DNA of 29,670 nucleotides from CAVRZY01 sp963725415 (GTDB lineage Bacteria > Acidobacteriota > Terriglobia > Bryobacterales > Bryobacteraceae): assembly GCA_963725415.1 (NCBI GenBank), contig CAVRZY010000182.1, positions 1 through 29,670 on the forward strand, in the 5' to 3' direction. The notes beneath the pieces are model-generated. The model saw nothing but the letters and a program-made list of their open reading frames with translations, was not told the DNA's origin and ran no database searches. Within the stretch, counting starts at the first letter, position 1, and every line of letters begins with the position of its first letter. Positions 15,430 through 25,246 of this stretch are shown piece after piece. The position numbers and the translations under genes were made by a program.

Positions 15430-17510
15430 TCAGAGGTTGAGATCTTCGGTCAGGAAGTCGGGGACCTCAAAGAGGTTCTTGCCGAACAGGGGGCGCAGGA
15501 GGTCATTGACGTCGGGAACGCTGGCGCCATCGCCGACGAAGAACTCGGTGATCTGCCTCTGAGCCGCCAGAGCGATGGCAATCTGCGGAAGGGAGCCCAG
15601 GGGAGCGATGAAGGCATGCGGGTCGCCTGGCAAGTCGGGCACCACGGCGCGCGCCAGGTCATGGCGGTAGAAGGAGGTCATTTCGCGCATGTTGGCGGCG
15701 CGGATCAAGTTGGTGGAGGCCGGGTTGGGAACGGTGCGGTCGCCTTTGGCGAACTGAAACAGCACCGGCTTGATGGGAACGCCCGGCAGCGTCGAAGATC
15801 TCAGGTGCGTGGCATAGGCGATGGGGTCGCCGGACATCTGGAGCCACTCCATGCGTTCCAGGAATTCCTGGATTTCGACAGCGCCCGGCATATCCACGAT
15901 CTTGACGGGGCGATAGCGCAGCACATAGGCCTCCTCATAGTCGAACCACCGGTTCAGCAGCGATGGAGTGCGGAGGACCAAGGCGGCGGTTAGCAGAAGA
16001 CGAAACGAGGGGCTCCAGCGCGCGATGTCCACGACCGTGCCGCCGCCGACGGTCAGAGCAGCGGCCTGCACATCCGGCTCGACAGCATTGAAAACGGCGC
16101 CGTAGATGGCGCCCAGCGATGCGCCCGTGTAGTAGACGCGGTTCGGATCCAGATCTGCCACGCCATCGCCGGTAAGATCCATCCCGGTGCGGATGGCGCG
16201 AACCAGTTGCATCAGGTCAAGCGCGGTCTGGCGGTTGCAGTCCCGCAGGCCGACTGGTTGCGGGCCGCCGAACACGACGCAACCCTCGAAGCCGTCAAAC
16301 CTGCCGTCGCCGTTCATGTCCACAGCGCGGCCGCCCGCTGGGAGTTCGGTCACATTGCCGGTCTTGTCCTTCAGGATCACCTTGCCGTCGGGGCCATAAC
16401 CGTGGCCGACGGCGCTGATGGCAATGGTCGCAAAGCCGCGGGAGGCCAGCGTGGAAGCCACAGCGGAAGGGAAGTCAAAGCGGCTGCCGTTCAGACCGTG
16501 TCCGGCGATCACCACCGGGTAACCCGAGGGCGGCGCCGGAGCCGGCGGCAAGTAAGCATGAAAGAGGATCTCTTTCGAGCTGCGCGGAAGGGCGAGGTCT
16601 TGGCCGGCGGGCGTTGCGGGAATGGCCTGATCGCTGTCCAGGAAGGAGGGTGAGCGGAAAGACCCGAACGCGATCCGGCCTACCCCCGCCAGCAAGGCCA
16701 GTGGCAACTCCAGGTCCTCGAACACTGGAGGGCTGGCGCCAGTCTGCATTCGCACCACAAACGAGGAGAGTTCCGAGACCGCGAAGAGGCTCTTCGAACC
16801 GGTGCGCTGGAGGTCGATCGAGGAGTCTGGAGCTGGGCGCGCGCTTTCTCCAGCCAGGCCGTGGCGCTCAGAGTGGTGAACAGCGAAGCCGCCACAATGG
16901 CGCGCGGCGCAAACTGCGGAGCCAGCCTGGCGAGTGTCAGCCCAAGCTGCGCACAGTACCCGTCCGGTCGCCCGGCACAGGCCGCAAAGGCAAGCTCGGC
17001 GCCCACAGGGTCCCCCGCGCGGTCGCGCACGGCGTCGGTCACCATCAGGGCGTAACGCCGGTGCTGATCCAGGAACTCATCGGGCTTGGCAAAGGCAGTG
17101 TTGGTGGTCGGATCGTAAAGGACCTGGTTGATCGGGGTCACGTGGCCGGCGCGTTGAAGGCCGTATTCTTCGCCGGTCAGGTTCTCGAGCCAGACCAAGA
17201 AGATCCCAGCGCGCAAGGTATCGGGGTCGATGGGACCGGAGAAGCGGACGCGGATGCGGGGCTGGAGGTTGAACCCGTCAAGCTGGTTGAGCAGTCCGAT
17301 TTCTGCGCAGGTGCTGGGTTGGGATTGACAGTCAGGGAGAGGCAGATTCACCCGCAGGCCGGTCTTCTGCTTCGGGTCGGCCACGGTGAGGGCGTCGGTA
17401 GGGAAGGGACCCACCTCGGGAGAACCGGGATCGAAGTGAACCGTGACACCGGCGGCATGAAGTAATCCGCCCAGGAGAAGGGCGGCCAGAGGCGCGCGCT
17501 CATAAAACAT
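15430..17510 (-). CDS. Secreted lipase-like alpha/beta hydrolase, one frameshift
   Basis: An exported serine hydrolase of about 693 residues after correction. The start MFYERAPLAALLLGGLLHAA at 17510 gives a signal peptide. The next about 200 residues (VHFDPGSPEVGPFPTDAL, RIRVRFSGPIDPDTL) resemble the N-terminal domain of bacterial virulence-factor lipases. The hydrolase domain shows VVIAGHGLNGSRFD (oxyanion region), YYTGASLGAIYG with GASLG as the nucleophile elbow, an Asp in FAKGDRTVPNP and a His in PGDPHAFIAP. The two frames meet near 16,821-16,836, where one base appears to be missing. The second frame continues DSSIDLQRTGSKSLFAVSEL. It overlaps the permease gene by 11 bases. The substrate is unknown; esters or lipids are likely. 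Confidence 0.82.
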
Positions 17511-18309
17511 CCGCGAAACCCCGTTTGAGATGCCGGAAAAACAGCCCGCCCACAAGGAAGGCGACCACACCGAAGGCAGCGATCACAGCCAGCTCGCGCA
17601 GGCTGGGCGGGCGTGTGGAAAGCAGCCTTTCGCGATAGGCGTTCACCAGGTAGGCCAGCGGGTTGGCCCGCAGCACCCAGCGCACCCGCTGCGGAATCTG
17701 TTCCGGGATGATGAAGATGGGCGTGATCCAGAACCAGAAGGTCAACACCACCGAGAGCACCTGGGCGGTGTCCCGCACGTAAACGTGCAGGCTGGCAACG
17801 ATCCATCCCACGCCGATGGCGAACAGGCCCAAGAGAAACATGTAGACGGGCAGAAAAAACACCATCAGGCTGAAATGTTTCAGCCACAGGCCGACCGCAG
17901 CCAGCACCAGAGCCAAGGCGATGAGGTGATTCACCAGAGAGGACAGAAAGATGGAGACGGGCACCACCTCGGCCGGAAAGACGGTCTTGGTAATCAGGTT
18001 GGCGTGATCCAGGAGGCAGGAAGCCGAGCGCTGCACGGTGTCCTGGAACAGCAGCCAGGGCAGGAACCCGCTGAACAGGAACAGGGTGTAGTTCTGGGTG
18101 ATCTCTCCGGGCGGCAGGCGAACGCGCAGGCACCATTGGAACACGAAGGTCCAGCTCACCAGCAGGACCAGGGGATGGACCACGCCCCACAGCCAGCCGG
18201 CCGCGGAGCCCACAAAGCGTTGCTGGAAGTCCCGGCGCACCAGTTGAAACAGCAAGCTGCGGCGTTCCACCAGGTTGCGCAGAAAATGCGTGCCCGGGAT
18301 GCGAGCCAT
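17500..18309 (-). CDS. ABC-2 type polysaccharide/lipid exporter permease
   Basis: A 269-residue integral membrane protein of the Wzm/TagG family, which exports O-antigen, teichoic-acid-like or other glycans together with an ATPase. The N-terminal cytoplasmic amphipathic part (LLFQLVRRDFQQRFVGSAAG) precedes about six hydrophobic segments, starting with WLWGVVHPLVLLVSWTFVFQ. YTLFLFSGFLPWLLFQDTV and the C-terminal ANPLAYLVNAYRERLL are family hallmarks. The ATPase partner normally sits right next to it, but here the next gene is the hydrolase, and upstream lies a divergent kinase. The glycan cluster at 3352-9632 may supply its cargo. That link is inference. Confidence 0.88.
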   Translation of the reverse strand: MARIPGTHFLRNLVERRSLLFQLVRRDFQQRFVGSAAGWLWGVVHPLVLLVSWTFVFQWCLRVRLPPGEITQNYTLFLFSGFLPWLLFQDTVQRSASCLLDHANLITKTVFPAEVVPVSIFLSSLVNHLIALALVLAAVGLWLKHFSLMVFFLPVYMFLLGLFAIGVGWIVASLHVYVRDTAQVLSVVLTFWFWITPIFIIPEQIPQRVRWVLRANPLAYLVNAYRERLLSTRPPSLRELAVIAAFGVVAFLVGGLFFRHLKRGFADVL

Positions 18310-18330
18310 AGAGAAGCATTGTATCGAGCT

Positions 18331-18360
18331 TGAGCGCCCCGGAGTTGACCGGGCGCCTCA
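18331..18360. promoter_or_regulatory. GC-rich inverted repeat in the divergent spacer
   Basis: In the 110-base spacer between the minus-strand permease and the plus-strand kinase, TGAGCGCCCCGG and CCGGGCGCCTCA face each other across AGTTGA, forming an almost perfect hairpin. It could be an operator or part of an untranslated leader. No clear -35/-10 pair is visible. Confidence 0.3.
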
Positions 18361-18419
18361 ATCATTGAGACAATTCTTCCCAGACTGGAGAAGACATCCC
18401 GCAAGGGAGCGAGCCAGGG

Positions 18420-20759
18420 ATGCACCAGATGCCGGCTGAGCGGAGAACCACGATCTTGAACGTCAGCGCGGACGAGCGCTATCGCCGCGCCATCAGCCGG
18501 ATGCTAAGGCGGGAAGGATACCTGGTGCGGGAGGCGGGCAGCGGCCAGGAGGCTCTGCGTCTGGCGGGCGAGAAACCCGACCTGGTCGTGCTGGCCATGA
18601 GCCTCCCGGATCAGAGCGGGCTGGAAGTCTGTTGCCGCATTAAGGCTGACCCGGCGACCTCATCGATCCCGGTGCTGCACCTATGCGCCGGGCCCCCACC
18701 CCGAGGGAAACAAGCCGCCAAGCTGGAGCGGGGCGCATACGCCTGGCTGACACAGCCGGTCGCGCCGGCAGTGCTACTCACCACGGTTAAGACGTTGCTG
18801 CGCGCGTGGCGGGCGGAGTCCGAGGCCCGAGAGGCGGCCCGGCAGTGGCAGGCCACCTTCGATGTGGTCAGCCATGGCGTGTGCCTGCTGGACCGCGAAG
18901 GAAGAATTCAGCAGGCCAACCCGGCCATGGCCGCGCTTCTTGGGAGGCCGGTCGAGGAGTTGATCGGTCGCTCCCACGCCGAGGTGCTGGCGGGCGCTGT
19001 CGAGCCGGCTGAGGGATGGCCCTTCTGCCGGGCCCAGAAAAGCCGAGCGGGCGAGTGGGGTGAGGTCCAGCTCGGGGAACGGTGGCTGCGGATCACGGCG
19101 CATCCGGTGTTCGACGAGGAGGGGTACTTTGCGGGGGCGGTTCGGACCTTGATGGACATCACCGAGCGGCGACACCAGCAGCAGGAGCGGGAGCAGTTGC
19201 TGGAGCAACTGGAAGCCGAGCGGACGCGCCTGGAAGCGGTGTTGCGGCAGATGCCGGCAGGTGTCATTATTGCCGAGGCGCCTTCCGGGAGGGTCCTTTT
19301 GGTGAACGAGCAGATCGAGTCCATCCTGCGGGGAGCTTTTCGGCAGGAGTCGGCAATCGGCGGGCACATTCAATATCAGACGTTCCACGGGGACGGCCGC
19401 CCCTACCGCCTCGAGGAGGTTCCGCTGGTTCGCTCCATCACCACCGGCGAGGTCGTCACCGATGAGGAGGCAGAACTTGTGCGCGCCGACGGCACCCGGG
19501 CGGTGATACGCGCCAGCTCGGCCCCCATTCGCGACCGCCGCGGCGCCATCGTGGCCGGCGTGGTAACCATCCACGACATCACGGAACACACAGATTTGGA
19601 AGAGCAGCTCCGGCAATCGCAGAAGATGGAGGCCATGGGACGGCTGGCCGGCGGGGTGGCCCACGACTTCAACAACCTGCTGACCATCATTGGCGGCTAC
19701 ACCCAGATGGTCCTGGAGGGTATCAAGGCGCGGGATCCGTTGCGCAGGGACGTGGAAGCCATCCGCGAGGCTACCGACCGGGCCATCAACCTCACGCGCC
19801 AGTTATTGACCTTCAGCCGCCGGCAGCCCGCGCAGCCCAGGATTCTGGATCTGAACCGGCTGGTACTGAGGATGAACAGAATTCTCCGCCGCACGATCGG
19901 AGAAGACATCCAACTGAGCGTGGAACCGCAGCCCGATCTGGGGCGAGTGAAGGCCGATCCGAGTCAGCTCGAGCAGGTGATCATGAACCTGGCGGTGAAC
20001 GCCCGGGATGCTATGCCCAAAGGCGGCAAGCTGGTTATCCAGACGGCCAATGTGCAGGTGGGTCGCGAGGCGGGCAGACGGCCGACGCTGCGGGCCGGAA
20101 GTTACGTTCTTCTGACGGTCACCGATACCGGCACCGGCATGAACTCCGAAACCCGAAGCCACCTCTTTGAGCCGTTCTTCACTACCAAGACCAAGGGCAA
20201 GGGGACGGGACTGGGCTTGTCCACGGTCTACGGAATCGTCAGACAAAACGGAGGCGAGATCGAGGTAGACACGGAAGTGGGACGAGGAACCAGCTTCCGC
20301 ATTTACCTGCCGGTGGCGGAGGTCCTGGCCCGCAGCGGCAGATTGCCCCGTCGCTTGAGCCGCGCGCCACAAGGCACCGAAACGATCCTGCTAGTGGAGG
20401 ACGAAGCGGAGGTGCGCAGGTTTACCAGCGAGTTGTTGACCCGGCAAGGCTACCGGGTCTTGGAAGCGGCTTCCGGCCCCGAAGCGTTGCGTCTCTGGAA
20501 ACGTCACCGGAGTTCGATCGGTATGCTGGTCACCGACGTGATCATGCCGCAGATGAGCGGCCGCGAACTGGCCGACCAACTGAAGGCCCGCCGACCCGAT
20601 CTGAAGGTTCTCTACATCTCCGGCTATACCAACGACATCATCGCCCAGCATGGCATCTTGGAACCGGGAACTGAATTGCTGCAAAAGCCGTTCACGCAGG
20701 ACAGCCTGGGGCAGAAGGTGCGCGCAGTGCTGGACGCGCGGGGGGATACTGGGCACTGA
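18420..20759 (+). CDS. Hybrid histidine kinase: pseudo-receiver, PAS, PAS, HisKA, HATPase, receiver
   Basis: A 779-residue cytoplasmic signalling protein with no membrane segments. Residues about 9-130 fold like a receiver, but the phosphorylation site reads LVVLAMSLPD, with Ala where Asp is expected, and LTQPV, with Gln in place of Lys. This domain is therefore probably not phosphorylated. PAS domains follow at about 140-260 and 275-395. The H-box is GGVAHDFNNLLTIIGGY (about 410), and the ATP-binding domain has NLAVNARDAM, VTDTGTGM and GTGLGLSTVYG. The C-terminal receiver (about 655-775) is complete, with LLVEDEAEV, TDVIMPQ and LLQKPF. AAGGGAG lies about 11 bases before the ATG. The stop overlaps the ATG of the alternative response-regulator start (TGATG). 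Confidence 0.92.
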   Translation: MHQMPAERRTTILNVSADERYRRAISRMLRREGYLVREAGSGQEALRLAGEKPDLVVLAMSLPDQSGLEVCCRIKADPATSSIPVLHLCAGPPPRGKQAAKLERGAYAWLTQPVAPAVLLTTVKTLLRAWRAESEAREAARQWQATFDVVSHGVCLLDREGRIQQANPAMAALLGRPVEELIGRSHAEVLAGAVEPAEGWPFCRAQKSRAGEWGEVQLGERWLRITAHPVFDEEGYFAGAVRTLMDITERRHQQQEREQLLEQLEAERTRLEAVLRQMPAGVIIAEAPSGRVLLVNEQIESILRGAFRQESAIGGHIQYQTFHGDGRPYRLEEVPLVRSITTGEVVTDEEAELVRADGTRAVIRASSAPIRDRRGAIVAGVVTIHDITEHTDLEEQLRQSQKMEAMGRLAGGVAHDFNNLLTIIGGYTQMVLEGIKARDPLRRDVEAIREATDRAINLTRQLLTFSRRQPAQPRILDLNRLVLRMNRILRRTIGEDIQLSVEPQPDLGRVKADPSQLEQVIMNLAVNARDAMPKGGKLVIQTANVQVGREAGRRPTLRAGSYVLLTVTDTGTGMNSETRSHLFEPFFTTKTKGKGTGLGLSTVYGIVRQNGGEIEVDTEVGRGTSFRIYLPVAEVLARSGRLPRRLSRAPQGTETILLVEDEAEVRRFTSELLTRQGYRVLEAASGPEALRLWKRHRSSIGMLVTDVIMPQMSGRELADQLKARRPDLKVLYISGYTNDIIAQHGILEPGTELLQKPFTQDSLGQKVRAVLDARGDTGH

Positions 20760-20770
20760 TGAGGCAAGGA

Positions 20771-21226
20771 ATGGCGCAAGATGAAGTAGAAATCGTCCTG
20801 GTCGAAAACGATCCGGCGGACGCGGAACTGGCTCTGCACGCCCTGCGAGGCGAGAAGCTGGGCCACCGCATCGAAGTCCTGCGAGATGGCGAAGAGGCCC
20901 TGGATTTCATGCTTTGCCGGGGCGCTTACAGCAACCGCTCCTGTTATCCTCCGCCCCGCTTGATCTTGCTGGACCTGAAACTGCCCAAGCTGGACGGGCT
21001 GGAAGTGCTGCGCGAGATTAAGCGTGATCCTCGCACGAGGTCCATTCCGGTAGTCATCCTGACGTCCTCCAAGGAAGAGACGGACATCGTGAGAGGATAT
21101 CAGTTGGGAGTGAACAGCTACATCCAGAAGCCGGTAGACTTCGCACAGTTCCGCGAGACCATCCGGCAAGTGGGGTTCTACTGGCTGGCGGTCAATCAGC
21201 CTCCGCTGCCCAATTGCTGCCGATAA
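20771..21226 (+). CDS. Single-domain response regulator, Rcp1-like
   Basis: A stand-alone receiver of about 151 residues with no output domain. It shows the acidic pair in VLVENDPADAEL, the phospho-acceptor Asp in LILLDLKLPKLDGLEV, the Thr/Ser in VVILTSS and the Lys in YIQKPVDF. The inserted segment between helix 2 and strand 3 (LDFMLCRGAYSNRSCYPPPR) is typical of the Rcp1 group that pairs with phytochrome-like hybrid kinases. I prefer the ATG at 20771 (GAGG about 7 bases upstream). An in-frame ATG at 20759 overlaps the kinase stop. The gene stop overlaps the next kinase start (TAATG), so the three genes form one coupled operon. It probably shuttles phosphate between the two kinases. Confidence 0.9.
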   Translation: MAQDEVEIVLVENDPADAELALHALRGEKLGHRIEVLRDGEEALDFMLCRGAYSNRSCYPPPRLILLDLKLPKLDGLEVLREIKRDPRTRSIPVVILTSSKEETDIVRGYQLGVNSYIQKPVDFAQFRETIRQVGFYWLAVNQPPLPNCCR

Positions 21227-24175
21227 TGGGAACGACTGTGACGATTCCGACGTTACGCGAGCAAACAGATGGAGCGGCGGATGCCCTGCGTGTCCTGTTC
21301 ATCGAAGATGACCTCACGGATGTGGAACTCTGCCTGCTGGAGCTGAAGAAGGCCGGGTTCACAGTGGCCGAGGATGTAGTCCGGACTCCGGAGGAATTCA
21401 GCCAGCGCCTGCGTTCGAGCAGTTACGACGTGATCCTGGCGGATTACTATCTGCCGGGTTGGACGGGCCTGGATGCGCTGGAGAACCTGCGACAGGAGGA
21501 GAAGGACATTCCCTTTATCCTGGTGACCGGCAGACTAGGGGACGAAACGGCAGTGGAGTGCATCAAGCAGGGCATTGCGGACTACGTGCTCAAGGACCGG
21601 CTGGTGCGGTTGCCCCTGGCGGTGCGGCGGGCGCTGGAGGAGAGAACGCTGCGCAAGGAGCGGGCCCCAGGCTGAGCAATCTCGGCAAACCTCGGAGGAG
21701 CGCTATCGGCACCTGTTCGAGCGCAACCTGGCGGGGGTGTGTCACACCACCCTGGAGGGCCGGATCCTGGACTGCAACGATTCCTGCGCCCGCATGTTGG
21801 GCTATAGCTCGCGGGAAGAACTTCTGAGTCATTCTATCAGGGATGTCTACTTCAGCCCTGCCGAGCGGGAACTGTTTCGAGCGCGGCTGGAGCGGGAACA
21901 TGTTCTGACGAACCTGGAAGTCTGCCTACGTACCAAGGAGGGCGGCCCGGTCTGGGCCCTGGCCAACGTCAACCTGGTGGAAGGTCCTGCTGGCACATCC
22001 CCTTGCATCGAGAAGACCCTGGTGGACTTGACCGAGCGCAAGCGGGCGGAGACGAAAATTCTCCGCTTGAACCGCTTGTACGCCGTCTCCAGCAACGTGA
22101 GCCAAGTGATCGTCCGGGTCAGGGACCGCGATCAGTTGTTCCGGGAAGTGTGCCGCATCGCCGTGGAAGACGGTCTGTTCCGGATGGCCTGGTTCGGGCT
22201 GCTGGATAGCGTCACCCGGCAAATCAGAGCGGTGGCGCACAGCGGATTCGAAGACGGCTACCTGGACCAGATCCGGATTCTGGCCACCGATGAACCGGAG
22301 GGCCGGGGCCCCACGGGAAGCGCCTTGCGCACGGGCCAGCATTTCGTCTGCAACGATATCGAGAACGATCCCTGTATGCTGCCTTGGCGCGAAGAAGCGG
22401 TCAGGCACGGCTACCGGTCCTCAGGGGCGTTTCCCGTGCAAGTACAGGGTCGGCTGGTCGGGGCTTTCAGTGTCTATGCTTCCGAGCCGGGCTTCTTTGA
22501 CGAAGAGAACGTGGCCCTGCTGGACAACGTGGCGGGCGACGTCTCGTTTGCTTTGGAAAGCATGGAGCGGGAGGCGCAGCGCATGCGGGCCGAAGAAGAA
22601 CGGGCGCAGGCGCTGGCCCGCGAGGAGGCCGCCAAAGCCCAGGTCAGGGCGGAAGCGCGTTTTCGAGAATTGTTGGAGGCGGCTCCCGACGCCATCCTCG
22701 AGATTGACCGCGACGATCACATCCTGCTGGTCAACGCAGCCACGGAAAGTCTGTTCGGGTACAACCGCGAGGAGTTGATCGGCAAGCCGGTGGAGAGACT
22801 GATCCCGGAGCGGTGTCGAGAGGTGTACACCCGGCTCCGGGCTGCCTGCCTTGGCCAACCCGGCAGCCGGCCGGTCGGTCCGGAAGAGCTGTCTGCCCGG
22901 CGGAAAAACGGCAGCGAGCTGTTCGTGGAGATGAACCTGAGCCGGGTCGAGACCGAGCAGGAAAACCGGATCACCTGCATCATCCGTGACATCACCGAAC
23001 GGAAGCACCTGGAAGAGCAACTGCGGCAGTCGCAGAAGATGGAGGCCATCGGCCGGCTAGCCGGCGGAGTAGCTCACGATTTCAATAACCTTCTGACCAT
23101 CATCGGCGGGTACTCGCAGATGCTGGTGGACGGGACCAAACCTCGGGACCCGGCGCGGCGGGATCTGGAGGCCATTCTGGAGGCCGCCGGCCGCGCTTCC
23201 GCCCTGACGCGCCAGCTTCTGGCCTTCAGCCGGCGCCAGATCGTCCAACCCAAGGTCCTGGACTTGAACCGGTTGGTGAGCAAGATGCACCGGTTGTTGC
23301 GCCCGGTGATCGGGGAAGACATCGAGCTGAAGCTGGTTATGAAGAAGAATCTAGGGCGGGTGAAGGCCGATCCCGGCCAGCTCGAACAGGTGCTCATGAA
23401 CCTGGCGGTGAATGCTCGTGACGCCATGCCCAGGGGCGGGGAGCTGGTCATCGAGACCTCGGAAACCGAGGTCGGAGGCGAAGCCGCCAGACCGGAGCTG
23501 GACCTGCGTCCCGGCCCACACATCGTGCTGGCGATTCGCGATACCGGGCAAGGCATGGATACCGAAACCAAGAGCCACCTCTTCGAGCCGTTCTTCACCA
23601 CCAAGGGCCGCGGCCGTGGAACCGGGCTGGGACTGTCCACTGTCTACGGGATCATCAAGCAGAGCGGGGGCGACATTGCGGTGGACAGCGAAGTAGGCCA
23701 GGGCACGACGTTCCGGATCTACCTGCCGGCCTTCGAGGCGCCGCCCAAAGAGACCGAGTTGGCCACGACCCTGCGGCGCCTGGGGGAAGGCACGGAGACC
23801 ATCCTGCTGGTGGAGGACGAAGCGCAATTGCGCAAGCTAACCTGCGAGATACTGCTCAAGCAGGGGTACAGCGTGCTGGCGGCGGGCGGCGGGGCTGAAG
23901 CCTTGCGGCACTGGGAGCAGCACCGGGACTTGATCCAGCTCTTGCTGACCGACGTGGTGATGCCGCAGATGAGCGGGCGCGAGCTGGCCGAGCAACTGCA
24001 AGCCTCCCGCCCGGACCTGAAGGTGCTCTACATGTCCGGCTATACCAATGACGTGATCGCCCAGCACGGAGTGTTGGGCTCGGAGACGGCCTTCCTACAA
24101 AAACCCTTCACGCCCGACAGCCTGGGGCGGAAAGTGCGGGCCGTGCTGGATGCCGCAGAGCAGGTTCAAGGCTAA
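21226..24175 (+). CDS. Hybrid histidine kinase: REC-PAS-GAF-PAS-HisKA-HATPase-REC, one frameshift
   Basis: A soluble multi-sensor kinase of about 982 residues once an extra C in the CCCC run at 21665-21668 is removed. As written the frame stops after the first receiver at 21675. The alternative frame gives KERAQAEQSRQTSEERYRHLF, a natural receiver-to-PAS linker. The first receiver has FIEDDLTDVE, the Asp in VILADYYLPG and the Lys in YVLKDRL. Then come PAS (ERYRHLFERNLAGV), GAF (SNVSQVIVRVRDRDQLFREV to VYASEPGFFDEEN), a second PAS (FRELLEAAPDAILEID), the H-box GGVAHDFNNLLTIIGGY, the ATPase motifs NLAVNARDAM and GTGLGLSTVYG, and a complete C-terminal receiver (TDVVMPQ, LQKPF). The last about 380 residues closely match those of the kinase at 18420-20759. 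Confidence 0.9.
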
Positions 24176-24690
24176 ACCAATTCCTTGAGGATGTGTTTTG
24201 GCACCCATTCGACAAACGTGCGTCGCTTCAGGCCGCCCTCGCTCATCCAGGACTGGTCAGGCTCGGGATCGCGCAGTACCTCTGCTACCGTCTTGAAGCG
24301 GGGGATCGGTTCGCGACTGGTCGTTCCGCGCTGCGTCACCCACCGAATAGCGCCTTCGCGGGCGATGGCTTCGATGATCTGATTCATGATCTGGGCGTCT
24401 CTGAGCACATAGTCCATCACGCGCTTGTAGTTGCCGGCTCGCCATTGCTTGGGAGCCTCCGCTGCCTCCATGAGCTTCAGTTGCTTGACCCCCATGGCCT
24501 TGCCCACCGCCTCGAGCGATATGGGGAATCCACGCTGGTTGAAGAACTGGAACATCGGGTCATAGAGGCCGAGGGCCAGCCGGGCTGCGCGCTCCATGTC
24601 GCCCGCATTGTAGCCGATCCACCTCAAGTCGAATTTGAGTCCGTTCCAGGCGAACAACAGGTAGCCCTCCTGCTCGATCGCGTAAGACGT
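24172..24690 (-). CDS. DEDD-type exonuclease-like (RNase H fold) protein, 5'-truncated
   Basis: About 172 residues are open before an in-frame stop at 24693-24691. There is no proper start near the 5' end, and the protein enters mid-domain with EQEGYLLFAWNGLKFDLRW. The FAWNGLKFD segment matches the second motif (NxxxFD) of DEDD 3'-5' exonucleases. MDYVLRDAQIMNQI, with its YxxxD-like arrangement, could be the third. The family's first DxE motif would lie in the missing N-terminus. PDQSWMSEGG and FVEWVPKHI resemble the C-terminal tail of a poorly known RNase-H-like group. The stop codon overlaps the convergent kinase stop, so it belongs to the GC-rich bacterial piece. The truncation coincides with the change to AT-rich DNA. 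Confidence 0.55.
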   Translation of the reverse strand, partial: TSYAIEQEGYLLFAWNGLKFDLRWIGYNAGDMERAARLALGLYDPMFQFFNQRGFPISLEAVGKAMGVKQLKLMEAAEAPKQWRAGNYKRVMDYVLRDAQIMNQIIEAIAREGAIRWVTQRGTTSREPIPRFKTVAEVLRDPEPDQSWMSEGGLKRRTFVEWVPKHILKELV

Positions 24691-24726
24691 TCAAAATCTA
24701 TCAATAAGGGTTCAAGGATTTCTATC
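24691..24726. other. Probable second assembly junction: GC-rich to AT-rich bacterial DNA
   Basis: The exonuclease-like gene on the left loses its frame at 24691 before its start. Right of here base composition drops and the gene repertoire changes to cytochromes, Fe-S proteins and short intergenic repeats. The exact joint cannot be set by eye. Confidence 0.6.
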
Positions 24727-24750
24727 AGGGAACGCATATATGCGTTCCCT
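24727..24750. repeat. Perfect palindrome, copy 1, after the cytochrome c gene
   Basis: AGGGAACGCATA followed by its exact mirror complement gives 24 bases of perfect dyad. It lies just past the cytochrome gene stop (minus strand), where it could act as a transcription stop. A longer copy is at 25795-25824. Confidence 0.85.
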
Positions 24751-24754
24751 ACTT

Positions 24755-25162
24755 TTATTTCTTTATGTGACATGGTCCACAAAAACGTGGGCCTGATTTT
24801 TTCTTTTCGTTTTGAAACCTCCTATGGCAGCCTATGCACTGGTCGTGAAAGGCCTGTTCCAGATCAATTCGAAACTTTGGACCGTGGCAAGCAGAACAGC
24901 GGATGTCCTGATTGCCTTCCTCGAGTTTGCTCTCATCCAAAACGTTTTTCCCATTTTCGTAAACATGATGGCAGTCCTTACAGGAAAGTCCTAATTCGAC
25001 ATGGCGGTTATGAGCAAACGTCACCGCGGGTCGTTTACTTTTTCCAAAGGTCTTTGAAGGATCGAATACAATCTTGTCGGGTTGGGCGCTAAGAGGGGAA
25101 ACGATGAAAACCAGAAGGACAGCGACCGCGATCATTAAAACCCTATAACCTTTCATCTTCAT
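24755..25162 (-). CDS. Periplasmic tetraheme cytochrome c (class III, c3/TmcA-like)
   Basis: A 135-residue exported cytochrome. The N-terminus (VLMIAVAVLLVFIVSPLSA) is a signal peptide. The mature part has four CxxCH heme sites: CKDCH, CSACH, CIGCH and CGPCH. Extra His in VTFAHNRH and elsewhere can act as distal ligands, as in cytochrome c3. Size and heme count match tetraheme c3 and the TmcA subunit of transmembrane complexes in sulfate reducers. It is third after a cytochrome b and an Fe-S protein on the same strand, and would carry electrons between periplasmic hydrogenase or formate dehydrogenase and the membrane module. Two ATGs six bases apart are both possible starts. Confidence 0.9.
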   Translation of the reverse strand: MKMKGYRVLMIAVAVLLVFIVSPLSAQPDKIVFDPSKTFGKSKRPAVTFAHNRHVELGLSCKDCHHVYENGKNVLDESKLEEGNQDIRCSACHGPKFRIDLEQAFHDQCIGCHRRFQNEKKKSGPRFCGPCHIKK

Positions 25163-25246
25163 GCCCTTTCTTCTTCCGAAAACGTATCAATTTAGCCTTT
25201 TGAAAAAATGAATTTCAACACCCAAGAAATCACAAGAATCATCGTA

